64,000 bases of DNA from Chamaecyparis obtusa (taxonomy: Eukaryota; Streptophyta; Pinopsida; Cupressales; Cupressaceae). Numbering within the stretch: position 1 is the stretch's first letter; each line of letters begins with the position of its first letter. Both the position numbers and the translations under genes were made by a program. The notes below the pieces were generated by a model. It was not told where the DNA came from, ran no database searches, and saw nothing but the letters and a program-made list of their open reading frames with translations. Where the stretch lies: contig BSBK01002057.1 of NCBI GenBank assembly GCA_027943335.1, forward strand, positions 124,001-188,000, in the 5' to 3' direction. This document shows positions 1 to 11,396 of the stretch, in pieces.

Positions 1-1610
1 AGTGCTAGGACATCCTCTTCTCCCTACCCCAACTGGAATTATCTCCGAGTCATCATATTTCATTTGTATGTTGTTTACATCTATCTCCCTATCCATAAAA
101 CACTCTGGTATAAACTCTAGTGGTTTCCCCATAATTTTGGGTCCCTATGAATTGCCCATGCATTTACAAACATCATTGTTCCTATAGGAATATGATAGCC
201 TCCCACAGTGCAATCTTCAATAGATTCATGTACTGAAAGAAAAGGTGCCGATGGATGGAGGTGCATGGTCTCTCTCACTGCTGATTGCAAGTATTTTAAC
301 CAGGGTATGTCTGACTCCTCCACCAGTCTATTGCGTCCAACTTTAGAATCAAGTTCCTCTTGTACCTTCCGCATTGCATGTGGATGTTCTAATAACATTG
401 ACAATGTCCACTCCATGGCAATTGAAAGTGTATCAGAACCTGCGCTAAACATAATCTGCAAAGGTAACAAGCATTAGTAACAAGGAGAAGAGATAAAATC
501 AAAAGATAAAATTAAAAATAGTTTAGAATGAAAGGGAAGTTGTAATAAGAAAGAAAACAACAACCTTATTCTTTTTGTATAATTTGCAAAGGTAACAAGC
601 ATTAGTAACAAGGAGAAGAGATAAAATTAAAAATAGTTTAGAATGAAAGGGAAGTTGTCATAAGAAAGAAAAAAAAATCCTTATTCTTTTTGTTTTTATT
701 TAATACGAATAAGAAAGATAGTGCCATTATATGATAACACCTCTGAAGAAATACTTACTGCAGTAGTTTCCTTGATGAATTCATCTTTATCAAGAATTGC
801 TTCACCATTATGGTCTGCCTGAGCAATGAGAACATCAACAAAGTCTTCCATCTCTCCATCGTGCTTTGGTCCTTTCTCCTTGTGCTTCTCCAATATTGTC
901 TACATAGACAAGTCTAATTGTGCTTGTATATGCTTCATAGTCTTCTCATACCCCTGCAAATCAAGGCACTTCAACCAGGGAATATAATCCCCAATATTCA
1001 CACAGCCATGATACACAAATGACTCTTCAATAGCTTTGTAAATAATCTCCTTCGATACTCCTGATTCATCTCCAAAATACTTCTCATTAATGATCATAGA
1101 CATGAGAGTCTTGAAATTCAATGTGGAGAAAAACCTCTTCATGTTAACAGTATTCTTCAGCTGTGCTTGCTCAAACAAAGAATTCACTCCTTTGCGAAGT
1201 TGTTGCATTCTCTTGGGACCATAAGGAGCCCAAGCAACCATAGAATAATTGTACCCCAAATGCTAGCCTTGTGAAAGCTGAGGCTTCGATCCCAAAGCCT
1301 TTTCATTCACTATAAAACATTCTCTTGCTAATTCTGCAGAGCTTATGATCAAAACTGGGTGGCTACCAAATTTGACATGCATAACAGGTCCATCACGTTT
1401 AGCAAGTGAAGCTAGAATCTGGTGAATTGGCCTACTTTTGTCTAGCAGAATATGGAAGTGGCCAATTATAGGAAGACCTCTCGGGCCTGGAGGGAGATGG
1501 TTCTTGTTAGAACTTGCAAGGCTTTTTAGTAGTAAAAGTGCAACATAAATTGTAGCAACTCCTACCACAATAACAGGCCGTGTTATTGTTTGCTCCTTCA
1601 ATCCTTCCAT
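1..1610 (-). pseudogene. Cytochrome P450 pseudogene A (left copy, 3' end cut by window)
   Basis: Same gene model as intact P450 B: exon 1 at 759-1610 and exon 2 from 455 down past the window edge. The GT-AG intron at 456-758 lies at the same position. The N-terminal membrane anchor, proline hinge and AGSDT I-helix are readable. Lesions relative to B are a CAG-to-TAG stop at 1263-1265 (Gln117), an in-frame loss of 24 codons near 1218, a second CAG-to-TAG stop at 900-902, and a 1-bp deletion near 128 that shifts frame after the PKLW motif. The 24-codon loss includes the FWRIARR C-helix, which contacts the heme propionate. The start at 1610 matches the start of B, and a TATATATAT run sits about 59 bp upstream (1669-1677). 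The protein cannot be made. The lesions are shared with the right copy, so decay predates the 48-kb duplication. Confidence 0.93.
457..712. repeat. 128-bp tandem duplication inside P450 A intron
   Basis: A block beginning TGCAAAGGTAAC at 457 recurs at 585 with small internal differences. It duplicates the 3' splice region of the intron. P450 B has a single copy, so this expansion is specific to the A lineage. It is repeated at 48,713-48,968. Confidence 0.85.
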
Positions 1611-3079
1611 ATTCTTCCTCTAAAACCTCTTTGCTTCCTGAATGCTATTGTAAGTATAACTTCATAACTATATATATTCAAACTCTTCGCAGAAAGTAAA
1701 GAAAGTCTACCAATAGAGTCAAATGTGATGATCAGAGGAGCATGCCAAGCCAAAATAAAGAACAAAACAAAAATTATAAAAAAGTCAGAGCTGAACAACA
1801 AGATATTATATATACTCATATATTTTAAATATTTTTCAGAGGCGTGAGATAGATGCGTGTCAAAAAACTTAAATGACCGAAGTTTTCCTCCAATTTAAAA
1901 TACACTCCAAATCGTTAGACTTCCATCAGTTTCATGGGTGAACAGAGAAATCCTTGCACAACACTAAAATATAGAAATTTAAATTTTATGTTTCACGACC
2001 CGTGCATTGATATTATATGCAAAGCTTCATTCAAAGAAAATTTTGAAGAGGTGTTTACACGAGTTTAATCCTTACATTATAAATTGATTTCTTTCCTCAA
2101 AGAACTCTTTCTGTTAAGGTCCGAGCTCTACATTTGGGGAGAGAGAACTCTTTCTGTTAAGGCCCAAGCTTTGCATTTCGATAGAGAGATGGGAGAGAGA
2201 ATATGATAAGGAGATGGGGCGAGAGAGAGAGGGGCACACATTTATATAGGCATATATGCATATATCTAGATATAAATATATGTATATAAAACTATTTGAT
2301 ATGCATATATACAAACATAGACATATATTATATACATAAATTTAGTTTATTCTTAATTTAGGACAATGTGTTTTGAAGTATTCATAACTTGTACATGTTC
2401 TGTAAAACATTTATTGCATGTCTTTACATCTCCAAAACACCTACAGGTTTTGAAAATTTTGAAATGGACTTTTTTCTTTACAAAACCCGAGCATGTTATG
2501 ATGGACACAAAAACTCGTATGCATTTTAGGCTTGGAAAAAAAGTTAGTAAATGACCCTAAGACTTGAAACCCAATTTTCCCCCCATTTTAGTCCATTTAC
2601 ATGTTTTTCCATCTTCCAATGTGAATTCTCGACTTCATCCTCATCAAGTTTACAAATGATCTTGAGTGGGTAGCTCTGAAATTACCAGTCTTATACATCT
2701 TATCTTTTTAACCATATAATTTTTTTAATTTTTGGACAACATTAACACAGTGAAATTTAATTTTCTTTACCAATGTCTTGATAGGCCTCATAGATACATG
2801 TCTATCATTTTTTTAATAACTTTTGATCTACTCAACCAATTACAAAAAAAATTACATATTACTATTCTACACTTAAATCTATACACTTATAAAAAAAAAG
2901 ATTGAATTTTTTATTATTTTGATGCAAGTTATGCCCAATGCATGAACATGTATCTGATTTTTAGGATGCGGTCACTTCAAAAACTCATAAAAAGAAGTAC
3001 TCAATATAAAATTATGAAAAAGTACACAACTTCTAGATCTTACTCTTATGTACCATCCTACCAAACAATTTTTCAAAAT
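1611..3079. other. P450 A upstream flank, then gene-free AT-rich DNA
   Basis: Bases 1611-2040 are homologous to the promoter flank of P450 B (same CTTCGCAGAAAGTAAAG stretch and the GACCGAAGTTTTCCTCC block), with only one copy of the segment that B has twice. From 2041 onward there is a GAGA-rich and TATA-rich patch (2100-2340) and then AT-rich sequence with no recognisable coding homology. Short open frames here show no family motif. Confidence 0.6.
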
Positions 3080-3675
3080 ATTAAGTCTAACTATATCTTT
3101 TGTTGAGCGCATGGAAACATCTATGTTATGTTTTTCTAAAAAGACCAGGAACAATTTTTCATGTGCAGAGGTTTTGACCCTCTTCATATTATCCATTTAA
3201 ATTTTTTTTAGTAGTTTAGAAACTAGAATCATAACTTACTACAATTCTTATTCTTTACACATCTTCTAATTTTGAGTGCAAGACCCTCCAATTTCTATTT
3301 GAAATTTAGGTTTACCTGATTTAAAAAAAAAGTGGCCACTTATATCTCCCTTTTTGAACACCATCTTGGTGAAATTACCCATATAACTATATATTTTGTG
3401 AATCACATGAGAACAACTATGCTATGTTTCTTTAAAAAAATACAGAACATTTTTTTGTGCGCAATAGGTTTGACCATCTTAATCTTATCCATTTAAAAAA
3501 AACTTTACTAGTTTAGAAACTAGATTTAGAGTACTACATTTATTATCATTTGCAAAAATTATAGTTTTGAGTGCATGACCCTCAAATTTCTCTATGAAAT
3601 TCAGGTTTACCCAATTTTAGAAAAAAGTAGCCACTTATACCCTTCTTTTTGCACACCATCTTGGTGCACTTACCT
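3080..3675. repeat. Degenerate tandem repeat, ~295-bp unit, two copies
   Basis: The segments ending ACACCATCTTGGTG at about 3357-3371 and 3652-3666 are preceded by matching landmarks in the same order: CTATGTTATGTTTTTCT and CTATGCTATGTTTCTTT, then TTTAGAAACTAGA, then TGAGTGCA.GACCCTC, then GCCACTTATA. The units are clearly diverged, so the duplication is old. No coding function was seen. It recurs at 51,336-51,931. Confidence 0.75.
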
Positions 3676-5208
3676 GCTTATTCTGATCTCTTTTTACATA
3701 GTAAGAGAGACATTATCTTCTCTTCCTTTTAGATACTGATGGCTTTCCATCCAAGGTTGACTGAATTCCTACATCAATTTCCTCTTTTAACTTTGCTAGT
3801 TTTGTTTTGCTTCCCTTTTTCTTTAGCTAGGGTTTTGAAGGGGTGTGAGAAGAGATTGTTTTAAAGATTGAAAGAGTTTTTGAATAATCAAATTCTAACT
3901 CCTACAAATTGTCAGACTATGATTCTGAATCCACCATTAGATTTCTAAACTGATCATTTAGACGAGTGGATTGAGTAGGAATTACTTTCTGCAACATTAC
4001 TTTGTCCACTTGACTTTATATTGTATTGTCTATAAAAAAGGAATCCCTTTGTATCTAGAACTTCTTGATTTCCATTGGTTCATATGAATGGTCTTTTATA
4101 AGTAATGGAAGGTCTCAGGGCTGAGATGATACTTCCTTGTCATTGACCATTTGGTCTTCCTTACCAAAAATATCTTCTACAATCTATTCTATCATATTTG
4201 ATCCTACAAAGAAAAGAATCTCTATTTCCATCATTTGAAGTGTCTCCTCTGAGATTGAAGACTTACTAGATTGTGATGGGAGTTTGACAAAATTGAGGGC
4301 ACAATGAAACAAGGGAATGAAAGTGTTTCATGTATGTTGTTGAAATTTGAGAATAGAGAGATCATTTGTAATCATCCCCCTTGGATTAGATATATGAATC
4401 CTTATGTGGCTATTGACATAAAAAATTATTTGCAAGAGAAAATTGATGTCATTGTTCTGAATAGGCCCCATTTTAAAGATACCCAAGTTTTTGATTTTGG
4501 TAAAATTAGAGTTTTGAGATACTCTTATCCTCTATAAATATAGGAGTAGCATTCTATATATTTTTACTATCATACATATTAATATTAGATGAAGGATATT
4601 TGTACTCATTCTAAATTTCAATGAGATTATGGCTATTTGACATTGAGTTGTTATTTCTATATCAGGCAAAGGTGTGAAAGGAGTTGAGTAAGAAAAAGGA
4701 AGGCACCATATACTATGTTGTAGAAGATCAATGTATGCTAGAAGATGACATGTATGAATCTTTACTATTTGTGATCTCTGTGTGTTACAAATTGGAACTA
4801 TTTCATGCATATTCAGATGCAATTCTATCAGTTCACACTTTGTCAATAAAAATATTTTTATTAATAGTTAGCCACTTTCATATTTCAGGGTAGTTAGCGA
4901 GCCATTTGCAGTGAGAACAATGGAAGTGAGCCCTTGTAAAATCACCTTAACTAGCGTTCATTTCATGAGAATTAGCTTCTCCATGGTTTTTCTTAGTTTG
5001 GATTTCCACATAAATTTTGGTATTCATTATGTTGATAGTTTTGTGCTTTCATGGTTGTATCTATTTTAAGTTCTTATCAGTAGATAAGAAGTTAACATAT
5101 CTATTTCTATTTTGAATGGTTTATGGGTTTACTAATTCAGTAAAAAATTTAGAAGTTGTTTATGAATAAATGATTCACCCCCCCTCTTAGTTATTCAGCC
5201 TATTCAAC
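3676..5208. other. Gene-free stretch; polypyrimidine-tract junction at 5175-5208
   Basis: No recognisable gene. An open frame at 4304-4537 (+) has no family signature. Near 5177-5196 lies a C-rich tract, TTCACCCCCCCCTCTTAG-like, which on the minus strand reads as a purine tract of the kind found at retrotransposon ends. It sits directly beside the abrupt truncation of P450 fragment C at 5209. Confidence 0.4.
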
Positions 5209-5900
5209 ACATCCATGATACACAAATGACTCTTGAATTTCCTTGGAAACAATCTCTTCTAAAATGCTGGACTCCTCTCCAAAATACCTCTTATTAATAA
5301 TCATAGACATGAAAGGTTTAAAATTCAATGTGGAGAAAAACCTCTGAACATGTTAACTGTACTCTAGAGTTGTACCTACTGAAACAAAGATTTTACTATG
5401 TTACAAAGCTGTTGCATTATCTTAGGGGAAAACAAATGGATTCTTTTGGGAGACAGAAGCTCAAGAAGATAAATTCTTCTAGCTATTCTCCAAAAGGTTC
5501 CATAAGTAGCCCAAACAACCATATAATAATTTTATCCCAAATTCTTACATTGTGAAAGCTAAGGTTTATATCCCAAAGCCTTGTCATTTACTATAAAACA
5601 TTTTCTTGCTAATTTTGTAAAGCTTATCACCAAAATAGGGTGGATACAAAATTTGACATGCATAATAGGTCCATAGAACCTTGCGAGTGAGGCTAGAATA
5701 TGGTGAATTGGCCCACTTTTATGTAGTAGAAGATGGAAGTGCCCAATTATAGGAAGAGCTCTTAGGCCTAGTGGGATAAAAGTATTCTTATTATTAAAAA
5801 TTGCAACGATTTTTAGTAGTATAAGTGCAAAATAAATTTGAGAAGCTCCTACCATAATAACATGCCATGTTATTGTTACCTCCATAAATCCTTCCATCAT
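5209..5900 (-). pseudogene. Truncated cytochrome P450 fragment C
   Basis: Homologous to exon 1 of P450 B from its start (MMEGFME at 5900) to about residue 230. The first 113 codons are open (5559-5900) and include the membrane anchor, a decayed proline hinge (IPLGLRALPIIGHFH) and NDKALG. Further left the C-helix FWRIARR and LELLSPK are still readable but interrupted by stops and shifts. Homology stops abruptly at 5209. The rest of exon 1, the intron and exon 2 with the heme-binding region are absent. It is the most diverged of the three P450 copies. Upstream it keeps the P450 5' flank to about 5985 and then abuts a LINE remnant. Not functional. Confidence 0.9.
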
Positions 5901-5984
5901 CCTCTCACACCTCTTTGATTTCTGAATTCCATTTGTAGTATAACTATATGACTATATATAGAGAATCTCTTAGAAGGTAGGTTG

Positions 5985-7890
5985 ATGCCCCCAACCCTGA
6001 GAGAAAGACTGGACTCCATTGATGGATAATGAAGAGCATCAAAAGTAATAAAAAAGAGAGAGGGTTCTAGAGGAAATCCTTTCTTGATGGACCTCTCTAA
6101 CTTAAAGATATCAGTTTTAGAATCATTATTGTCAATTCGAGTTTCAAAATCCTTCAATAAAACTTTAACCTAATGATAGAAACTTTTAGGGAATCTAAAT
6201 TCCTTGAGAGTCGTTATAAAGAAAAACCACTCCATTGTAATATACACCTCAATATACAGAAGAAACATGCAACATCTTGATTATCCTCTTTGACCCAGTT
6301 GATAGCTTCCCAAATCATAATTATAGTTTCAAGGATTTACCTTCCTTTTATTAAATATATTTGAGTGTTGTTGATGAACTTATGGATAAAATCAAACAAC
6401 CTTATGACCAAATTTTTTTCCAAGATCTTATGGGATACATTAAGAGGAGTAATCAATCATTACTCTCTGATTTTTTATCAAAAGTTTATCACCATTCGTG
6501 GATAACCACTTAATGAGACCTATGATGATATTACTTCACAATGATCCTATAGCCTCATCCTCCTTGTATAAATGTTCAATAAAGCCACGCATATCTAGTC
6601 TATATTGATTTTGTAGAACTCAACAAGGAGTCCACTATCCCCTAGAGAATTGTCATTATTGAGGATATAATTTTTGATTTGGGACAAAGAGATGTCCTTT
6701 TATAAACTAGCATAATCAATCTTAGAAACCTTTTTGGAGATGATGGTTTTGTAGAAGTTCCTCGCTTTCTAACATATATGGTCCTTATCTTTAACACTAA
6801 AAAGATTCTTGTAAAAGTCCAAAATTATTTTTTTGATGGCATTGTGATCTTGTACTATTAGATTACCATAAGAGATTATAGATATTCTCTCTATCATGTT
6901 CATGTTTCATGTTAAAAAATAATATTGATCCCCTATCTCCATTGCTTATCCAATTCAACTCGGATCTAATTTTCAAGCCTCTGATCTCTTGGTTATGAAT
7001 CCTCCTTAGATAATTTTTGGCATTGATTAAATCACTATTAAGATTATGATTGAAAGGGTTCTCCTAAATTCTCTTTCTTATCTCAAACAGATTGTCATTC
7101 AATTCATACTCAATCCTTTTATTATCCATGGATTTTTTCTTTCCAATAGTTTCAAGATGATCTTGATACTATTAAAATTGGTGTTGCATTTTTCAATAGG
7201 AGATTTAAGAATCCATTGATTATTTTTTCTTAACATGATGATTGTATTGTAACAATGCTCACCCTATAACAAATCTAAAATAAGAAGAAAGTTTTTAGAT
7301 CTACTACACTTACTATTTCCATTCTTAATGAATTGAATATATTAACATTGATGGGGTGGTGGTTAGAAAGGGCGGAAGGGTGGATCATCACTCCTCACTC
7401 AACATTTTCATGTTGGAAACTAAACCAACTTTTATTCACATAGAATTTGTCTAGTCTATGGTAAATTCTCTTACTGTAAACAAGATAGTATTATGGTTTT
7501 ATTTTCTTCTTCCCAAAGGATCAAATTGATTAAATCTATACTTTAGTCTTTCCCAATAATAGAGTTCGAGAGCATCTTAGTATCATTGTAGGGAGTCAAA
7601 AGTCAATTAAAATGGAAATGCTACATAAGGTGAGGAATTTTGTATCTGGAATCTTAAGGAAAATAATTTTGTTTGTTTTTTGTCCCTATCAAAATACTAA
7701 GATGGTAATAGACTTGATTGTTTCCGAGAAAAAGTAAAGTTGAGGTAATTCCTAGTGCTTACTTTATCTTAGCAATAATATTTTCTTCTAAAGAGAATTG
7801 ACGTACTCTTTTCAAAGGAATGCCATTATTTATGAATCTACCATGATGTTAATTTTGAAAATAAGTCATTACATTCATTTATTGTCATAT
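5985..7890 (-). pseudogene. L1-type LINE ORF2 remnant (endonuclease to reverse transcriptase)
   Basis: Read on the minus strand from about 7,700 down, in mixed frames. The end of an AP-type endonuclease is visible (RLDKFYVNKSW and SNHHPI near 7440-7370, resembling RLDRF...SDHxPI). The pre-RT segment ending GLLVEFYK follows near 6620. Then come reverse-transcriptase blocks GLIKW...NGDK, ITPLNVSHKIL (about 6430-6540) and SIKKGFPLEPSLF (about 6075), matching the RQGCPLAPSLF block of plant LINEs. The catalytic YxDD block and everything C-terminal are missing. Stops and frameshifts abound. The left edge joins P450 C's 5' flank at about 5985; the right edge near 7890 is approximate. Confidence 0.75.
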
Positions 7891-8059
7891 CTCCCATGTC
7901 CATATTATTTTGTGAACATTATGAAGCCATCTTTTCTATCTTGAGTGCAACCATCTCTTACATATTGTTACATGATCAAATATTATGTTTAAGTTTATAT
8001 TACTCATTGAGCTATATTGTACCTTATTTTTCTGATATTAGGAAACTATATTTTAATAC

Positions 8060-8371
8060 CGTAAAAGGATTAATACGAACTTTGTACAAAACATAACTTG
8101 TGTGTGGACACATATACACATTCAGTGTATCTATATGAAATCATTTAATTAAAACTGTGAAATCATTTAATTCAAACTGTCAATAACTTGGTAATAGAAT
8201 AAATTGAAGATTAAATTAAATCCATAGAAACATTAAAAAAAATAAAATAAAAATGATTATTTTATGAACTATACGGTTTATGCCTTATTCCAATCAGGAC
8301 TTAGACATTTAACATAAAAGGAGTGGAGAGTTTGTGAAAACATGACATTAACACTAGATCTAGATCTAGAT
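8060..8371 (-). other. 3' flank of P450 gene B
   Basis: This segment is conserved between the P450 copies: it matches 47,820-48,082 (A) and more distantly 42,841-43,190. Shared landmarks are CATAGAAACATT, GGTTTATGCCTTATTCC and GGAGTGGAGAGTTTGTGAAAA. Just before the stop codon is a short run of AGATCT units (8357-8374), longer here than in A. It probably holds the 3' untranslated region; AATAAG-like and AATAAT-like motifs occur on the minus strand, but no polyadenylation site can be fixed. Confidence 0.6.
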
Positions 8372-10141
8372 CTAGTAGAGATGATGGGGGAGACGAGGTT
8401 TTACGGTAGCCTCCAAAGGTACCACCCTTGGCATTGTCAAGCCAACCCCTTCATTCATGTCCATAACTTTTCCAGCTGGAATAGACCACTCAAAGCTATG
8501 TAAGAAAGTTGCAAGAGTGAGTTGCACCATATTCATTGCCAACACAGCACCAGGACATCCTCTTCTTCCTGCCCCAAATGGAATTATCTCCGAGTCATCA
8601 GATTTCATTTGTATGTTGTTTACGTCTATCTCCCTATCCATAAAACGCTCTGGTATAAACTCTAGTGGTTTATCCCACAATTTTGGGTCCCTATGAATTG
8701 CCCATGCATTTACAAACATCATTGTTCCTGCAGGAATATGATAGCCTCCCACAGTGCAATCCTCAATAGATTCATGTACCGAAAGCAAAGGTGCTGATGG
8801 ATGGAGGCGCATGGTCTCTCTCACTACTGACTGCAAGTATTTTAACTGGGGTATGTCTGACTCCTCCACCAGTCTGTTGCGTCCAACTTTAGAATCAAGT
8901 TCCTCTTGTACCTTCTGCATTGCATGTGGATGTTCTAATAACATTGACAATGTCCACTCCATGGCAACTGAAAGTGTATCAGAACCTGCGCTAAACATAA
9001 TCTGCAATGGTACAAGCATTAATAACAATGGGAAGAGGTAAAATCAAAAGATAAAAATAAAAACAGTTTAGAATGAAAGGCAAGTTGTTATGAGAACGAA
9101 AACAACAGCCTTATTCTTTTTGTTTTTATAATATGAATAAGAAAGATAGTGCCATTATATAATGATTACACCTCTGACTTATTCTTAAGAAATGGCGAAA
9201 GTGAAAACACTTACAGAAGTAGTTGCCTTGATGAATTCATCTTTATCAGGAATTGCATCACCATTCTGGTCTGCCTGAGCGATGAGGACATCAACAAAGT
9301 CTTCCATCTCTCCCCCGTGTTTCGGTCCTTTTTCCTTGTGCTTCTCCAATATTGTCTGCATATACAAGTCTACTTGTGCTTGTATATGCTTCATAGCCTT
9401 CTCATACCCTTGCAAATCAAGCCACTTCAACCAGGGAATATAATCCCCAATATTCACACAGCCATGATACACAAACGACTCTTCAATAGCTTTGGAAATA
9501 ATCTCCTCCGATACTCCTGATTCATCTCCAAAATACTTCTCATTTATGATCATAGACATGAGGGTTTTGAAATTCAATGTGGAGAAAAACCTCTTCATGT
9601 TAACAGCGTTCTTCAGCTGTGCCTGCTCAAACAGAGAATTCACTCCTTTGAGAAGTTGTTGCGATCTCTTGGGAGCAAAAGACTGGATACTTTTGGGAGA
9701 GAGAAGCTCAAGAACACAGATTCTTCTAGCAATTCTCCAGAAGGGGCCATAAGGAGCCCAAGCAACCATAGAATAATTGTACCCCAAATGCTGGCCTTGT
9801 GAAAGCTGAGGCTTCGATCCCAAAGCCTTGTCATTCACTGTAAAACATTCTCTTGCTAATTCTGCAGAGCTTATGATCAAAACTGGGCGGCTACCAAATT
9901 TGACATGCATAACAGGTCCATAACGTTTAGCAAGTGAAGCTAGAATCTGGTGAATTGGCCTGCTTTTGTCTAGCAGAATATGGAAGTGGCCAATTATAGG
10001 AAGACCTATCGGGCCTGGAGGCAGACCGTTCTTATTGCTAGAACTTGCAAGGCTTTTTAGGAGTAAAAGTGTAACATAAATTGTAGCAACTCCCACCACA
10101 ATAACAGGCCATGTTATTGTTTTCTCCATCAATCCTTCCAT
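8372..10141 (-). CDS. Cytochrome P450 monooxygenase B (CYP71 clan), intact, two exons
   Basis: Exon 1 is 9215-10141 (309 codons) and exon 2 is 8372-9001 (209 codons plus stop), joined by a phase-0 GT-AG intron, giving 518 residues, a normal plant P450 length. Visible in order: N-terminal hydrophobic anchor (about 11-31), LPPGP hinge (40-44), C-helix WxxxR (W135-R139), I-helix AGSDT (314-318), ETMR as ExxR (371-374), PERF (426-429) and heme loop FGAGRRGCPG (451-460) with the axial Cys at 458. It should be an ER-anchored haem monooxygenase using NADPH-P450 reductase. The substrate cannot be read from sequence; specialised (terpenoid or phenolic) metabolism is usual for the clan. By eye it resembles conifer CYP750/CYP76-like proteins, but the family is not assigned. 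The start is the first Met before the anchor, with a TATA run 56-64 bp upstream. Confidence 0.93.
9002..9214 (-). other. Intron of P450 B (phase 0, 213 bp)
   Basis: On the minus strand the donor is TCT|GTAAGTG and the acceptor ACCATTGCAG|ATT. Splicing places six residues between KAT and AGSDT, the spacing usual in CYP71-clan proteins. This supports the junction and the single conserved intron position of A-type P450 genes. Confidence 0.92.
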
Positions 10142-10196
10142 CTTCCTCTCAAACCTATTTGCTTCCTGAATGCTATTGTAAGTATAACTTCATAAC

Positions 10197-10205
10197 TATA
10201 TATAT
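10197..10205 (-). promoter_or_regulatory. Probable TATA box of P450 B
   Basis: A TATATATAT run starting 56 bp upstream of the ATG at 10141. The same run sits at the same distance in copy A (1669-1677) and a shorter version precedes copy C. Position and conservation fit a TATA element with a short 5' untranslated leader. The transcription start was not determined. Confidence 0.6.
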
Positions 10206-10369
10206 TCAAACTCTTCGCAGAAAGTAAAGAAAGACTGCCAACAGAGTCAAATCTGATGGCAGAGGAGTATGCAAAGCCAAAATAAAGGAAAAACAGAAAT
10301 TATTAAAAAGTCAGAGATGACGGCAAGATATTATATATTTTCAATATTTTTCAAAGGCATGAGATAGAG

Positions 10370-10764
10370 AGTTGCCCTAGTTGTATCCGAATCAAAGGCG
10401 TGGAATAGATACGGGTCAAAACACTTCACTGACCGAAGTTTTCCTCCAGTTTAAAATACATTTCAAATCGTTAGACTTCCATCAGTTTCATGGGCGAACA
10501 GAGAATTCCTCGCACAGCACTCAAATATAGAAATTTCAATTCTATGTTCCACGACGCATGCATTGAAATAGATAGTTGCCCTAGTTATATCCGAATCAAA
10601 GGCGTGCAATAGATACGGGTCAAAACACTTCACTGACCGAAGTTTTCCTCCAATTTAAAATACATTTCAAATCGTTAGACTTCCATCAGTTTCATGGGCG
10701 AACAGAGAATTCGTCGCACATCACTCAAATATAGAAATTTCAATTCTATGTTTCACGATGCATG
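10370..10764. repeat. Promoter segment of P450 B duplicated in tandem (204-bp period), each with a W-box
   Basis: The segment starting AGTTGCCCTAG at 10,370 recurs at 10,574 and is nearly identical to about 10,764. Each unit carries GGTCAA (10,414-10,419 and 10,618-10,623), which on the gene's strand reads TTGACC, a WRKY-type W-box. Pseudogene A has one unit, and there the site reads TTGACA. Doubling of the segment and its W-box is therefore specific to the intact gene and could affect induction; that is inference. Confidence 0.8.
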
Positions 10765-11248
10765 TTCCACAATGAATTCCAAATGAATTAATTAATAAGT
10801 GGGAAAGAATACATTTCGTTGCACTCTCTACGAACGACAGAACGCGCGCAGATTCAACGTACACGACCAGCTAATTAGAGTATAATATTAAAATGTTGTT
10901 TCTAATTAAAATGTAAATGGAGAGTGTGGTTTGTTTAGAAATTGTGATAAATAATGATATGCTCATTGAATATTGATTTTAAATCAGTGTTTGGAAATTG
11001 TTCTCACTATGTTTATTATCTCCTTCAAAATATAATAGCTTTAGTAGGAACCAATCATTCTATTGTGCTTTTGACAAATCATTCTAATGAAAAGAAAAGT
11101 TTAACAAACAAAAAAAATTTAAAGTCTATAAACAGCTTTAGTGAAAAATTATATTCCATATCTATCCCATGCAGATGACAACTTCTTGTTAATTCCCTAG
11201 TAGTGATTTATTTTTATGGGTGCAAGTGAAGGAGTTCCTACTCGCTGA
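10765..11248. other. Gene-free intergenic stretch
   Basis: No recognisable coding homology, RNA gene or element end. It contains an ACGAACGACAGAACGCGCGC patch of unusually high GC for this region (about 10,832-10,851), then AT-rich DNA. Confidence 0.5.
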
Positions 11249-11273
11249 CCCTAAACCCTAAACCCTAAACCCT
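11249..11273 (+). repeat. Interstitial telomere-like tract (CCCTAAA)3
   Basis: Three perfect CCCTAAA units followed by CCCT. The plant telomere repeat is TTTAGGG. Tracts this short also occur as telo-boxes or repair scars. The copy at 59,505-59,529 is identical. Confidence 0.85.
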
Positions 11274-11396
11274 TTTCCCACCATGGGTTAGAATCTTCAA
11301 GGGAGGCCATTGATTTCATCTGGCGACTCTACCATTTTTCCTCACTTGATTTCTCCACATTGTGCTATTTTGCTTCAGCCGCCCCTTCTTCCACCT

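Noticed and set aside
4304..4537. 77-codon plus-strand frame
   Set aside because: No recognisable motif, splice context or neighbour; within expectation for AT-rich random sequence.
9149..9520. 123-codon plus-strand frame over P450 B
   Set aside because: Antisense shadow of exon 1 and intron of the P450 gene.
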